Source: Bacteroidales bacterium (GTDB lineage Bacteria > Bacteroidota > Bacteroidia > Bacteroidales > Azobacteroidaceae). Taken from it: 64,000 nucleotides of DNA. Below the pieces are notes generated by a model. That model searched no databases, was not told the origin of the DNA, and was given only the letters and a program-made list of their open reading frames with translations. Position 1 is the stretch's first letter. Every line of letters starts with the position of its first letter. Where the stretch lies: assembly GCA_003851245.1 (NCBI GenBank), contig BHEP01000003.1:1-64000 (forward strand), written 5' to 3'. A program made the position numbers and the translations under genes. Shown here piece by piece: positions 45,942-55,456 of the stretch.

Positions 45942-46597
45942 GACAAACGAGCTATGGCAGTAATATTCCCTCTTACTTTCTGCTCCATTTCTACCAATAT
46001 CTCTGAGCCTAAGGGTAGATAAATATCCACTCTCGATCCAAATTTTATAAAACCCATCTGTTGATTAATTTGACATTCTTGCCCCTCTTTGGGGTAGGTT
46101 ACTATGCGTTTGGCGAGAGCTCCAGCTACTTGTCTTGCCAAAATTTGTATGCCATCAGGAGTCTCTATAACAACTGTAGACCTCTCATTTTCAGTGCTGG
46201 ACTTTGGTAGGTATGCGGCCATAAAGCGTCCTTTTTGGTGCGAGGAATGAAGAATTTTTCCACTTATAGGCATCCAATTGATATGAACGTTAAAAACATT
46301 CATGAATATAGATACTTGTAGTCGCTTATCATGAAAATACTCATTTTCCATTACCTCTTCTATCACCACAATTGTGCCATCGGCAGGGCAGGACACAATC
46401 CCTTTCTCCATATGTGGGAAAACGCGCTTGGGGCTCCTAAAAAAGTTGAGTATCAGCAGAAATAAACTTAGCAATAAGAGGCTTAGTGGATAAAATATAA
46501 GTGCGTTTCCCAATAGCAGATACAAAACTACATTGAGAAGGCATAAGACAGTGAATGATATGACAAGTATTTTGTATCCTTCTTTGTGGATCTTCAT
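45938..46597 (-). CDS. psd: Phosphatidylserine decarboxylase, short type
   Basis: Decarboxylates phosphatidylserine to phosphatidylethanolamine. Reading from the ATG at 46597 gives 219 residues (a TTG at 46606 is less likely). Two N-terminal hydrophobic segments (about 13-50) precede the catalytic part with CPADGTIVVIEEV and FMNVFNVHINWMPI. The self-cleaving site that forms the pyruvoyl group is the Gly-Ser in FIKFGSRVDIY. The length fits the short archaeal-like Psd form common in Bacteroidota. Confidence 0.94.
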   Translation of the reverse strand: MKIHKEGYKILVISFTVLCLLNVVLYLLLGNALIFYPLSLLLLSLFLLILNFFRSPKRVFPHMEKGIVSCPADGTIVVIEEVMENEYFHDKRLQVSIFMNVFNVHINWMPISGKILHSSHQKGRFMAAYLPKSSTENERSTVVIETPDGIQILARQVAGALAKRIVTYPKEGQECQINQQMGFIKFGSRVDIYLPLGSEILVEMEQKVRGNITAIARLS

Positions 46598-46637
46598 TGT
46601 AAACAATTAAATGATAAAATTTCTATTCATACAAGCG

Positions 46638-46669
46638 CAAAGATATATTGATTTTGCAAACTATGCAAA
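46638..46669 (-). promoter_or_regulatory. Canonical promoter for psd-pssA
   Basis: On the minus strand TTTG (46669-46666) is followed after exactly 20 nt by TATCTTTG (46645-46638). The leader to the psd ATG would be about 35 nt, which supports 46597 as the start. Confidence 0.78.
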
Positions 46670-46720
46670 TATTTTTTTGGCCACTCCTACATTTTACTTA
46701 ATTATGGGAGCTATGGGACC

Positions 46721-46750
46721 TCTATAAATTGCTTTTTTTTAGAAGCCCTC
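46721..46750 (-). repeat. 30-bp deletion derivative of the dispersed repeat (copy C)
   Basis: The left 17 bp match one end of the 120-bp repeat (TCTATAAATTGCTTTTT) and the right 15 bp match the other end with one mismatch (TTTTTAGAAGCCCTC), joined through a shared T-run as if the middle had been deleted. It lies 1 nt after the stop codon of the SUI1 gene, in the same gene-relative orientation as copies A and B. Confidence 0.6.
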
Positions 46751-46751
46751 G

Positions 46752-47096
46752 CTAGATGATTCGACTTTTAAGATAGGATTCTTTAAGCAAAATATCTAAA
46801 ACTCTTTTTCGTAAATCTCCTTGGATGATAATTTGTTGGTCTTTGGCAGATCCTCCCACACCACATTTAGCCTTTAGTAGCTTGCCCAAAACTTGCAGGT
46901 CGTGGTCGCAGCCCACAAAGCCTGTGATGAGAGTTACCGCCTTGCCCGCCCTGTTTTTTTTATCTAAGGAGATCCTTAAACACTGCTTTTCCTTATTCAG
47001 AGTCTCCTCTTCCCTTACCTCTTCTTTCTCATATTCAAAGCTAGAATTTGTAGAATATACAATATTGAGCCTCTCTTTCCAGTCGTCTTTTTTCAT
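46752..47096 (-). CDS. SUI1/eIF1-family translation factor (YciH-like)
   Basis: Bacterial homologue of eukaryotic initiation factor eIF1, thought to affect start-site fidelity. The 114 residues have a variable charged N-terminal part (YEKEEVREEETLNKEK) and the SUI1 core NRAGKAVTLITGFVG, GKLLKAKCGVGGSAKD and IIIQGDLRKRVLDIL. It is transcribed divergently from rex, with 150 bp between them; a TAATTTTG on the minus strand (47157-47150) is a possible -7 box. Confidence 0.92.
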   Translation of the reverse strand: MKKDDWKERLNIVYSTNSSFEYEKEEVREEETLNKEKQCLRISLDKKNRAGKAVTLITGFVGCDHDLQVLGKLLKAKCGVGGSAKDQQIIIQGDLRKRVLDILLKESYLKSRII

Positions 47097-47211
47097 TTTT
47101 ATTATGTACTTTGTAATTTATTATTCAAAAACATTTCTTAAAAGCATAGCAAAATTAATTCTTTTAAGCTAATTTCACACTGATTGGTCTTATAATTTTG
47201 TATTTTCATCG

Positions 47212-47219
47212 TATATTTG
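47212..47219 (+). promoter_or_regulatory. -7 box for rex
   Basis: TATATTTG matches TAnnTTTG and lies 27 nt before the rex ATG. TTTG elements stand 11 nt upstream and a TTG 25 nt upstream, neither at the usual spacing. Confidence 0.5.
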
Positions 47220-47246
47220 CAAGATTATAAAATGTAAATTCGTCTA

Positions 47247-47897
47247 ATGTCAAGAACTAAAAATAATATTCAATGGAAAGTTCCAGAACCTACCTTGCGT
47301 AGGCTGCCTTGGTATTTGGCTTTTGTTAAGTTGTTGAAGAAAAAAGAACAAAGTATTGTTTCGTCAACTCAAATAGCCAAAGAAATCAATGTCGATGCCT
47401 CACAAGTAGCAAAAGATCTTTCTTATGTGGATGTGGTAGGCAAGACACGTGTGGGCTACAATATAGATTCTTTAATACTGGTGCTAGAAAACTTTTTGGG
47501 ATTTACTAGTCAGCACAAGGCCTTCCTCTTTGGTGTAGGTCGCTTGGGAGCTGCATTACTGCACGACTCGGGTCTTAATGAATATGGCTTGGAGGTAGTT
47601 GCAGGTTTTGATGTAGATCCGGATTTGTGTGGTACGTCTATTCAAGGGATTCCTATTTTTCATATCTCCGAACTGCCAAGCTTGCAGGCCAAGCTACATG
47701 CTGTTATCGGAATTTTGACAGTGCCAGTGGAAGCGGCGCAGCCCGTTGCCGAAATGATGATTCTACATGGGCTAAAAGGCGTTTGGAACTTTACCCCCTT
47801 TAGAATAAGAGTGCCCCAAAATATTGTTGTCCAAAACACCTCAATATACGCACACCTCGCCGTGATGTTCAATAGGCTATCTTCGGTTTCTATATAA
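47247..47897 (+). CDS. rex: Redox-sensing transcriptional repressor
   Basis: DNA-binding repressor that senses the NADH/NAD+ ratio and controls fermentation genes. The 216 residues begin with a winged helix (VPEPTLRRLPWYLAF, STQIAKEINVDASQVAKDLSYV), then a Rossmann fold with FGVGRLGAALL (near 95-105) and a C-terminal domain-swap helix (TSIYAHLAVMFNRL). No full Rex palindrome was seen in its own promoter. Confidence 0.96.
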   Translation: MSRTKNNIQWKVPEPTLRRLPWYLAFVKLLKKKEQSIVSSTQIAKEINVDASQVAKDLSYVDVVGKTRVGYNIDSLILVLENFLGFTSQHKAFLFGVGRLGAALLHDSGLNEYGLEVVAGFDVDPDLCGTSIQGIPIFHISELPSLQAKLHAVIGILTVPVEAAQPVAEMMILHGLKGVWNFTPFRIRVPQNIVVQNTSIYAHLAVMFNRLSSVSI

Positions 47898-47922
47898 ATC
47901 TTCCTAATTTTAATTAATCTCT

Positions 47923-48540
47923 ATGAAAATTATTGCCATTGGCATGAATTATGCGTCTCACAATAAAGAGATGCTTAATTCGTTTAATAATCAGGACCCT
48001 ACTGTTTTTATGAAGTCAGACTCCTCTCTTCTGAAGGATAACAAGCCTTTTTTTATTCCTGATTTCTCCTCGGAGATTCATTATGAAACAGAGATAGTAG
48101 TCAAAATAGATAGGCTAGGCAAAAACATTGCTCGCCGCTTTGCCCATCGCTATTATTCTCAAGTGACTGTAGGTATTGATTTTACTGCTAGGGATCTGCA
48201 GCGAAAGCTCAGAGAACAAGGATTGCCTTGGGAAATAAGTAAGGCTTTTGATGGTTCGGCAGTAGTGGGTGAGTTTGTAGAGCTTAATGAGCTTGATGAA
48301 GGCATTCAGAATTTGCCCTTTCATTTAGAGCTCAATGAGGGGATGGTGCAAGAAGCAAATACGGCCGATCAATTATTTTCGGTCGATGAGATAATAGAGT
48401 ACGTAAGTCGCTTTTTTACACTGAAGATAGGCGATCTTATTTTTACTGGAACTCCTGCTGGAGTTGGGGCTGTAAAAGTTGGAGACCACTTGCAGGCTTA
48501 TATCCAAAAGCGCAAATTGCTGGATTTTTATGTCCGATAG
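47923..48540 (+). CDS. Fumarylacetoacetate hydrolase-family protein
   Basis: FAH-fold enzyme of the small single-domain type, acting as hydrolase, isomerase or decarboxylase on a beta-keto acid. The 205 residues contain the metal ligands in HYETEIVVKID (near 57-67), VTVGIDFTARDLQ, and the late FTGTPAGVGAVKVGD. The reaction cannot be specified. It is 25 bp after rex and 23 bp before porU, so cotranscription is possible. Confidence 0.9.
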   Translation: MKIIAIGMNYASHNKEMLNSFNNQDPTVFMKSDSSLLKDNKPFFIPDFSSEIHYETEIVVKIDRLGKNIARRFAHRYYSQVTVGIDFTARDLQRKLREQGLPWEISKAFDGSAVVGEFVELNELDEGIQNLPFHLELNEGMVQEANTADQLFSVDEIIEYVSRFFTLKIGDLIFTGTPAGVGAVKVGDHLQAYIQKRKLLDFYVR

Positions 48541-48563
48541 CAAAGAAATGTAAAAAGAACTAA

Positions 48564-51500
48564 ATGTGTATGAAAAATTATAAACTAAGGTTCAGTGTTT
48601 TGTGTTCCGTCTTATTTCTATCCCTCACTTTTGTGCTGTTCGCACAAAATGATCCGGCTCTGAGATATACGCAAAACTCTAAGCTAGCAACAGGAAAATG
48701 GATTAAGATAGAAGTCACCCAAAATGGTATCTATAAACTTAGCTACGAAGAAATAAAACAAATGGGTATTGACGATCCCACAAAGGTCAATCTTCATGGC
48801 TATGGAGGATGGATTTTAGAGGCCGATTTCTTACAATACCCTTACTTAGATGATCTTCCTGAAGTGTCTGTGTGGATTAATAAGGGGACTGATGGCATTT
48901 TTGGCCCTGGTGATTTCCTATTGTTTTATGCCAGAGGTCACATAAAGTGGGAGTATAATAGTGTCAGCGATGAGTATGTGCATCAAAACAATCCTTATTC
49001 TACTTCTGGGGCCTATTTTCTTACACAGGGCAGTAGGGGACCTAGAGAAATGGAAGCCTTTGTTTCAGAGGTAAATACAGTACAAAATATCACTGTTTTT
49101 GATGATTATGCCTTAGCCGAAAAAGATTTGACACCAGCAGCAAAAGCCCATACAGGGAGAGAGCTTTTTGGAGAGTCTTTTATAGGAAAAAATACGCAAG
49201 ATTTTGAGTTCAACATTCCTGGCATTATAGATTCGGAAGGTAAACTTAGGTATACCTTTGCCGCATCTGCAAATAGGGTAACGCCACTATCTGTTTATGT
49301 CGATGGCAAATTAATATCTACCCAATCAATGAACACTCATGACCCTCAGTATACTAGGGGAGTAATGATAAATAAGATGGAGAGGTGGACTGAATCCAAG
49401 AGTGAAAAAATCGTAGTTAGGATAAATTATCCTGCCGCCAATCAGCCTTTTGCTAGCTTGAACTACATTCGCCTCAATATGGAAAGGCAGCTGAAAGGCT
49501 ATGGGGAAGATTTCACTTTTTTTAGGAGTAAGAAAAGTATCAACAAGGCTACTCGTTTTGAAATAGAGAGGGCCCAGTCCAACTTTTTGATTTTTGATGT
49601 TAGCAGCAATACCACTCCACTTTTGGTAACTAGCACTTTTGATCAAGGAGTCCTGCATTTTGGTATACCTGCAAGCGATTCACTTCGTGAGTTTGTATTG
49701 GTAGATCCGACTAAGAGTTTCTTAAAAACAAAGCTGCTAGGAGAGATTAAAAATCAAAATTTACATGCTCTTAGCCAAGCCGACATGCTTATTATAGCTC
49801 CCTCAATATTCTTAGAGCCTGCAGCAAAATTGGCAAGCGAACACGAAAAACGCGATGGGCTAAAAGTTCATGTAGTCGATGCCGCACTTATTTACAATGA
49901 GTTTTCTTCCGGCGTAAGTGACGTTACGGCTTACCGTCGCTTTATGAAAATGTTTTATGATAGGGCAGCCAGCGAAAGTGAAAAGCCACAATATTTGTTA
50001 ATGTTTGGGGATTCCTTTTTCGACAACAGATTTATTATTCCTGATGCCAAGGGTCTTAATAAAGCCAATTTTTTGATGTCTTATCAGGTCGAAGAGTCTT
50101 TGAATGAAAGTAACTCCTATGGAACTGACGATTATATTGGTTTCTTAGATGACAATGAAGGCGTGAGAATTGCGTCCGACAGGCTAGATCTGGGAATAGG
50201 AAGGTTTCCGGTACGGACAATAGAAGATGCTCGTAATGTAGTAGACAAGGTAATTGCCTATATGAACAATGCCAATCAGAGTGCGTGGAAAAATAGACTG
50301 CTCTTTGCTGCCGACGACTCTGATCCTGGCGGCACCTATTGTTCGCACGCTCTCGAGGCCGATCAATCGGCCCTCATTGTTGAAAATGTTTATCCCGACT
50401 ATATGGTAAGCAAGGTATATATGGATGCTTTTAAACAAGTGCTGGTCAATGGTAAAAAGACATACCCCGATGCAAATAAAAAGCTAAATGAGGCATTTAA
50501 AAATGGAATCCTTGTTTTTAACTATACCGGACACGGCAGTACAACAGCTCTATCGGGCGAAAATCTGATCGACATAAAGGCTATTAATCAGATGAACTTC
50601 CCCAACCTTCCTCTTTGGATTACTGCAACCTGCGATTTTAGTTGGTATGATGGTGTCACCACTTCTGCAGGAGAAGCCGTCTTGCGGCATAAAAATAGTG
50701 CTGGTATTGCCCTGTTTTCTACAACCAGACCTGTCACTTCCTACAATAATTTTATGTTAAATAAGGAATTAACAACAAATTTGTTTCTTAAAAAAGATGG
50801 CAAGTACCCTCGCTTGGGCGATGTGATAAGACAGAGCAAGCTTGCCCTGAATGTAAATGCCAATAAATTAAATTACATGCTTATTGGTGATCCTGCATTA
50901 AGGCTCAATTATCCTAAAAGCGAATTGATTGTAAAGACTATCAATGGTAAAGAACTAGGGGATGAAACAGTAAATTTCAAGGCAATGGATCATATTGAGC
51001 TCAAGGGGGTGGTTTTAAATCCGCTTGGAGAAATTGACACCGAATTTGATGGACTTCTTTATACCAGCCTCTTTGATTCACAGCAAGAAATGTCGTCAGT
51101 ATTGGCAAGGGACAATAAATATTTCACTTATAACGACTATCCATATACCGTGTTTGCCGGTACAGATTCTGTAAAAAAAGGAGAGTTTACGGTAAAATTT
51201 ATGGTTCCCCTAGATATTTCTTATGATGCTAATAATTTGGGAAAAATAAATTTCTATGCCAGCAACTCTAATACAAGGGAAGAGGCAAAGGGAAGTTTTA
51301 AAAATTTTAGATTCTTTGGAACCAATGAAGATGGCAATATAAGTGATAAGGGACCCGAAATTTTGTCGGTATATTTGAATACTCCTCAGTTTAAGGATGG
51401 CGATAAGGTAAATGCCAGACCCTATTTTGTCGCTGAAGTATCGGATATAAATGGGATAAATATTGCTGGTTCCAGCCTAGGTCACGACCTCATGATATGT

Positions 51501-52010
51501 ATAGACAACAATCCTTTATGGACCTATTCATTGAATAATTATTTTGTCTCCAAACCAGGAGCAATAGGAAAGGGGCAGATTTATTTTTCAATTCCTGAGC
51601 TACCAGCAGGCTCGCACGAACTTGTTTTTAGGGTTTGGAACTTACTGAATATTTCCAGCACCAAATCCCTTAATTTTATTGTAGATCCCAGCCTTAGCCC
51701 GCAATTGTTTGATCTAAGAGCCACGAGTAATCCGGCAAAGGAAAGCACATCGTTTCTACTTAGTCACGATAGGCCCGAAACAGATCTTGAGCTCGAAGTA
51801 TTTGTCTTCGATGTGTCGGGCAAACGTGTGTGGAGTACAAAGGAAAATATTGTAGGAGCATACTCAGAATTTTCTCCTATAGAATGGGATTTGCGTACAA
51901 ATCAAGGATCTAGGGTAAAACCAGGAGTGTATATTTATAGGGCTTCCATAAAAACAAAAAATAGTAATGAGGCAACAAAATCTAAAAAAATTATCATTTT
52001 AGGACAATAA
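48564..52010 (+). CDS. porU: Type IX secretion sortase PorU
   Basis: Gingipain-like (peptidase C25) transpeptidase of the outer membrane that removes the T9SS C-terminal signal and attaches cargo. The 1148 residues have a signal peptide ending near VLFAQ (about 28), an N-terminal region starting with KWIKIEVTQNGIYKLSYEE, and the C25 domain. The catalytic His657 is in NYTGHGSTTALSG and Cys690 in ITATCDFSWYDG. Ig-like domains follow, and the end (VKPGVYIYRASI, then KSKKIIILGQ) resembles a T9SS C-terminal domain. ATG at 48570 is an alternative start. Gene order porU-porV-ispF matches that known from P. gingivalis. Confidence 0.96.
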   Translation: MCMKNYKLRFSVLCSVLFLSLTFVLFAQNDPALRYTQNSKLATGKWIKIEVTQNGIYKLSYEEIKQMGIDDPTKVNLHGYGGWILEADFLQYPYLDDLPEVSVWINKGTDGIFGPGDFLLFYARGHIKWEYNSVSDEYVHQNNPYSTSGAYFLTQGSRGPREMEAFVSEVNTVQNITVFDDYALAEKDLTPAAKAHTGRELFGESFIGKNTQDFEFNIPGIIDSEGKLRYTFAASANRVTPLSVYVDGKLISTQSMNTHDPQYTRGVMINKMERWTESKSEKIVVRINYPAANQPFASLNYIRLNMERQLKGYGEDFTFFRSKKSINKATRFEIERAQSNFLIFDVSSNTTPLLVTSTFDQGVLHFGIPASDSLREFVLVDPTKSFLKTKLLGEIKNQNLHALSQADMLIIAPSIFLEPAAKLASEHEKRDGLKVHVVDAALIYNEFSSGVSDVTAYRRFMKMFYDRAASESEKPQYLLMFGDSFFDNRFIIPDAKGLNKANFLMSYQVEESLNESNSYGTDDYIGFLDDNEGVRIASDRLDLGIGRFPVRTIEDARNVVDKVIAYMNNANQSAWKNRLLFAADDSDPGGTYCSHALEADQSALIVENVYPDYMVSKVYMDAFKQVLVNGKKTYPDANKKLNEAFKNGILVFNYTGHGSTTALSGENLIDIKAINQMNFPNLPLWITATCDFSWYDGVTTSAGEAVLRHKNSAGIALFSTTRPVTSYNNFMLNKELTTNLFLKKDGKYPRLGDVIRQSKLALNVNANKLNYMLIGDPALRLNYPKSELIVKTINGKELGDETVNFKAMDHIELKGVVLNPLGEIDTEFDGLLYTSLFDSQQEMSSVLARDNKYFTYNDYPYTVFAGTDSVKKGEFTVKFMVPLDISYDANNLGKINFYASNSNTREEAKGSFKNFRFFGTNEDGNISDKGPEILSVYLNTPQFKDGDKVNARPYFVAEVSDINGINIAGSSLGHDLMICIDNNPLWTYSLNNYFVSKPGAIGKGQIYFSIPELPAGSHELVFRVWNLLNISSTKSLNFIVDPSLSPQLFDLRATSNPAKESTSFLLSHDRPETDLELEVFVFDVSGKRVWSTKENIVGAYSEFSPIEWDLRTNQGSRVKPGVYIYRASIKTKNSNEATKSKKIIILGQ

Positions 52011-52085
52011 AGCCATATAAAATTGAGTTTATCAAGCATTGTGAACAAGAAGAAAAATAATCCTAAAAATATTAAGTGATAAAGA

Positions 52086-53273
52086 ATGAAAATAAGTAAA
52101 TTTATATCAATTTTGCTGCTTGCCTTGAGCCTACAAACCCTTGTTTTTGCTCAAAGCCAATCCGACAATTTGAAAAATCAGTTCAATCCACTCATAGTAG
52201 GGGTGCCCTCATTGATGATAGCCCCCGATGCTAGAGGAGGAGGTATGGGCGACGTGGGGGCAGCCACCGACCCAGATATTGCCTCGCAGCACTGGAACCC
52301 TGCCAAATATGCCTTCGCATACAGCAAGGCTGGAGTAGGATTGTCCTACACTCCTTGGTTGCGAAGTATTGTCGACGATATTGATTTGGCCTATTTGTCG
52401 GGCTATTATAAGATAGGCGATTCCGATAGGCAGGCCGTAGGTGCTTCTTTACGTTATTTTTCTTTAGGGCAAATAACTCTAAACGATGTTATGGGAGGAT
52501 CTATGGGGGAAGCCAATCCATACGAAATGGCATTAGATTTGAGCTATTCGCTAAAATTCTCAGAGACCTTTGCTGGAGCTGCAACCTTTCGCTATATTTA
52601 TTCTGATTTGGGAGTAACAACAAGCGAGGATGGCCTGAGGCCAGGGTCGGCTTTTGCTGCCGACATTGCCGGTTATTATTCCAACTACTTGATGCTAGGA
52701 AATAGTGAGTGCCTGCTGGGTTTGGGTTTCAATATTTCTAATATAGGAACTAAAATTTCTTTTGATGAAGGAAGTACCAACGCCTTTATTCCCACCAATT
52801 TGCGGATAGGAGGCTCTCTCTTAATGCCATTGGACGACTACAACACCATATCTTTCAATCTTGATGCAAGCAAATTATTGATTCCTACACCTCCCGATTA
52901 TAAGAGTATGGCTACCGAAGAAGAAAAAAATGATGCTAGGGATATATATAACGACATATCGTCGATTTCAGGAATTTTCAAATCTTTTTCAGATGCTCCC
53001 GGAGGGATGAAGGAGGAGTTTAAAGAAGTTATGTGGTCTATGGGAGTAGAATATGCCTATGACCGTCAATTTATGGTAAGGGGAGGTTATTTCTATGAAA
53101 GCCCCGATAAGGGAAATCGTCAGTATTTCTCTGTGGGCGCAGGTTTTAAGATGAACGTTTTTCAACTCGATGCAGCCTATCTGATATCTACAGTACCTTC
53201 CAATCCTTTGGACAAAACACTTAGATTTAGTTTGAGTTTTGATATGGATGGCTTAAGAAGTTTAATGCGATAA
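52086..53273 (+). CDS. porV: T9SS outer-membrane protein PorV (LptO)
   Basis: FadL-like beta-barrel that shuttles T9SS cargo from the translocon to the PorU attachment complex. The 395 residues have a signal peptide ending LVFAQ (about 23), the family start NPLIVGVPSLMIAPDARGGG, GAATDPDIASQHWNPAK, and a barrel end DKTLRFSLSFDM. It follows porU by 75 bp and is 2 bp from ispF. Confidence 0.96.
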   Translation: MKISKFISILLLALSLQTLVFAQSQSDNLKNQFNPLIVGVPSLMIAPDARGGGMGDVGAATDPDIASQHWNPAKYAFAYSKAGVGLSYTPWLRSIVDDIDLAYLSGYYKIGDSDRQAVGASLRYFSLGQITLNDVMGGSMGEANPYEMALDLSYSLKFSETFAGAATFRYIYSDLGVTTSEDGLRPGSAFAADIAGYYSNYLMLGNSECLLGLGFNISNIGTKISFDEGSTNAFIPTNLRIGGSLLMPLDDYNTISFNLDASKLLIPTPPDYKSMATEEEKNDARDIYNDISSISGIFKSFSDAPGGMKEEFKEVMWSMGVEYAYDRQFMVRGGYFYESPDKGNRQYFSVGAGFKMNVFQLDAAYLISTVPSNPLDKTLRFSLSFDMDGLRSLMR

Positions 53274-53275
53274 TA

Positions 53276-53758
53276 ATGAATAAGATACGTATAGGCTTTG
53301 GCTATGATGTTCATAGATTGGTAGGCGGTAGAGAGCTGTGGCTAGGCGGCATTCGTTTGCCATATCATATGGGTCTTGAAGGGCATTCAGATGCCGATGT
53401 TCTGATTCATGCTCTTTGTGATGGCATATTGGGAGCAGCAAATTTGCGAGATATAGGCTTTCATTTTCCTGATAAAGATGCAGAGTATAAAAATATAGAC
53501 AGCAAAATTTTGCTAGCTCAAACAATGGAACTTTTAAGAACTGAGGGTTTTGAACTCGGAAATGTTGATATAACAGTCATTGCCGAAGCACCCAAACTAA
53601 ACCCTTATATACCTCAAATGAAAACCTGCTTGGCAGAAGTAATGAGGGTAAAAGAGGCTGATATTTCTATAAAGGCAACAACCTCCGAAAAAATAGGCTT
53701 TGTAGGTCGAGAAGAAGGTTTGGCAGCTTATGCCTCGGTTCTAATATACAAGGATTAA
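53276..53758 (+). CDS. ispF: 2-C-methyl-D-erythritol 2,4-cyclodiphosphate synthase
   Basis: Forms the cyclic diphosphate of the MEP isoprenoid pathway. The 160 residues have the zinc site Asp11-x-His13 (GYDVHRL) with His45 (DVLIHALCDG), GFHFPDKDAEYKNIDS, and the C-terminal TTSEKIGFVGREEGLAAYA. It starts 2 bp after the porV stop codon. Confidence 0.97.
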   Translation: MNKIRIGFGYDVHRLVGGRELWLGGIRLPYHMGLEGHSDADVLIHALCDGILGAANLRDIGFHFPDKDAEYKNIDSKILLAQTMELLRTEGFELGNVDITVIAEAPKLNPYIPQMKTCLAEVMRVKEADISIKATTSEKIGFVGREEGLAAYASVLIYKD

Positions 53759-53774
53759 TTATCATTTAAGAAGT

Positions 53775-55454
53775 ATGAAAACACATTATACATCAAAAAT
53801 ATTTTGTTTTGCGGCTTGTTTCTTTTGTGTTTTCACTTCTCTTTTTTCTCAAAACACCCCCTTGTATAGAATTATTCTAAAAGACAAGGGAACTTCTCAA
53901 TTTCAAATAGATAAGCCTCAAGACTATCTTTCGCCAAAAGCTATTTTGCGAAGGACAAATCAGGGTATTGCCATTGATAGCACAGACTTACCTATTGATA
54001 GCTTGTATTTGTCGCAGATAGAAGACAGAGGTGGCATAATAAGGTCAAAAAGCAAGTGGGTAAAAACAGTGGTCGTGGCCTGTGTCGATTCATCTGTTGT
54101 AGAGGATATAGGCTCCCTGCCCTTCGTGGAGGACATAGTTTTGGTGTGGTTAAATAAATCAGGCATAGCCGAGGATTACTATTTTGAACTAGCTGAAGAT
54201 GCTCAACAAGATACAGAGCAAGACAAAGGCATTATACCGTTTGATTCAGCTACAGATATTCCTAAAGATATAAATTATTATGGTACAGCATTCCATCAAA
54301 TAAATATGTTGCAAGGGCATTATTTGCACGAAGCAGGTTTTAGAGGCGAAGGAATGACAGTGGCTATTATTGATGGTGGATTTGGTGGAGTTGACAAAAT
54401 AAGTCAGCTGTCAAAAGATAGGATTTTAGGGGTAAAAAACTTTACCCATATAAGAAAACACCCTTATAATTGGGATAATAGTCATGGTACGCATGTGCTT
54501 TCTACCATGCTAGCCAATGCGCCAGGACAAATAGTTGGGACGGCACCCAATGCCAATTACTATCTTTTGTCGACAGAAGTTACCGACGACGAGTTTCCTG
54601 TAGAGGAAGATTATTGGATTGCTGCCATTGAGTATGCCGATAGCATTGGGGTGGATGTCTGCAATACCTCTCTGGGGTATACTAGCTTCGATATACCTCA
54701 AATGAATCACCAAACAGCAGAATTAGATGGACATACCGTCTTGATAAGTCGTGCCGCAGGAATGGCAGCTCAAAAGGGAATGCTTCTCTTCAATGCTGCA
54801 GGCAATGAGGGAAATAAATTATGGAAAAAGATTAGTTTTCCGGCAGATGCCAAAAATATCGTTACCGTAGGTTCTGTTGACGCTCAGGGCATTGTTTCCT
54901 CTTTTTCTTCGCGAGGAATGAGTGCCGACGGGAGAGTTAAGCCCAACCTAATGGCGCAGGGAACACGGGCTGCTTATATTGATAGAAATGGAGGCCTTAC
55001 CTTTGGTAATGGAACTTCTATAGCCTCTCCCATACTTGCAGGAATGGGAGCCTGTATTTGGCAGGCTCTGCCAAATTTGACAAATATGGAGATTATAGAT
55101 CTCTTGCATAAGTCAGCAAGTCAATGGCAGTATGCCGATTCTACTTATGGCTATGGAATACCCAATATTTATGCGGCATACTCCTCCGAAGTTCCTACAG
55201 GATTGAGTATGATAGACAAGGATTTATCAAAAGTTTTATTTTTTGATACTGTAAGTAACCTGCTTTATATAAAGCTGAATGCAGAGGATCTTTTAAGAGC
55301 TAGATGCACAATATATAATACTTTGGGGCGTATTGTCTTGGACGATTCGCAATTTGATGCCGCCATAAACTTATCGTTCTTATCTAGGGGTATTTATTTG
55401 GTATCACTAAGAGTAGGCGCCGAGCGTGTAGTCGTAAAAATAGCAAAAGCTTAA
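53775..55454 (+). CDS. Subtilisin-like S8 peptidase with T9SS-type tail
   Basis: Secreted serine protease, 559 residues. The signal peptide ends near SLFSQ (about 26). A region to about 130 looks like an I9-type propeptide. The catalytic triad is Asp200 (AIIDGGFGG), His237 (SHGTHVLSTM) and Ser415 (NGTSIASPILAGMG), with the oxyanion Asn in NAAGNEGN. The last ~80 residues (VSNLLYIKLNAEDLLRARC, IYNTLGRIVL, LSRGIYLVSLRVGAERVVVKI) match a T9SS type A sorting domain, so it should be exported by the PorU/PorV system encoded next to it. It is 16 bp after ispF. Confidence 0.9.
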   Translation: MKTHYTSKIFCFAACFFCVFTSLFSQNTPLYRIILKDKGTSQFQIDKPQDYLSPKAILRRTNQGIAIDSTDLPIDSLYLSQIEDRGGIIRSKSKWVKTVVVACVDSSVVEDIGSLPFVEDIVLVWLNKSGIAEDYYFELAEDAQQDTEQDKGIIPFDSATDIPKDINYYGTAFHQINMLQGHYLHEAGFRGEGMTVAIIDGGFGGVDKISQLSKDRILGVKNFTHIRKHPYNWDNSHGTHVLSTMLANAPGQIVGTAPNANYYLLSTEVTDDEFPVEEDYWIAAIEYADSIGVDVCNTSLGYTSFDIPQMNHQTAELDGHTVLISRAAGMAAQKGMLLFNAAGNEGNKLWKKISFPADAKNIVTVGSVDAQGIVSSFSSRGMSADGRVKPNLMAQGTRAAYIDRNGGLTFGNGTSIASPILAGMGACIWQALPNLTNMEIIDLLHKSASQWQYADSTYGYGIPNIYAAYSSEVPTGLSMIDKDLSKVLFFDTVSNLLYIKLNAEDLLRARCTIYNTLGRIVLDDSQFDAAINLSFLSRGIYLVSLRVGAERVVVKIAKA

Positions 55455-55456
55455 AA

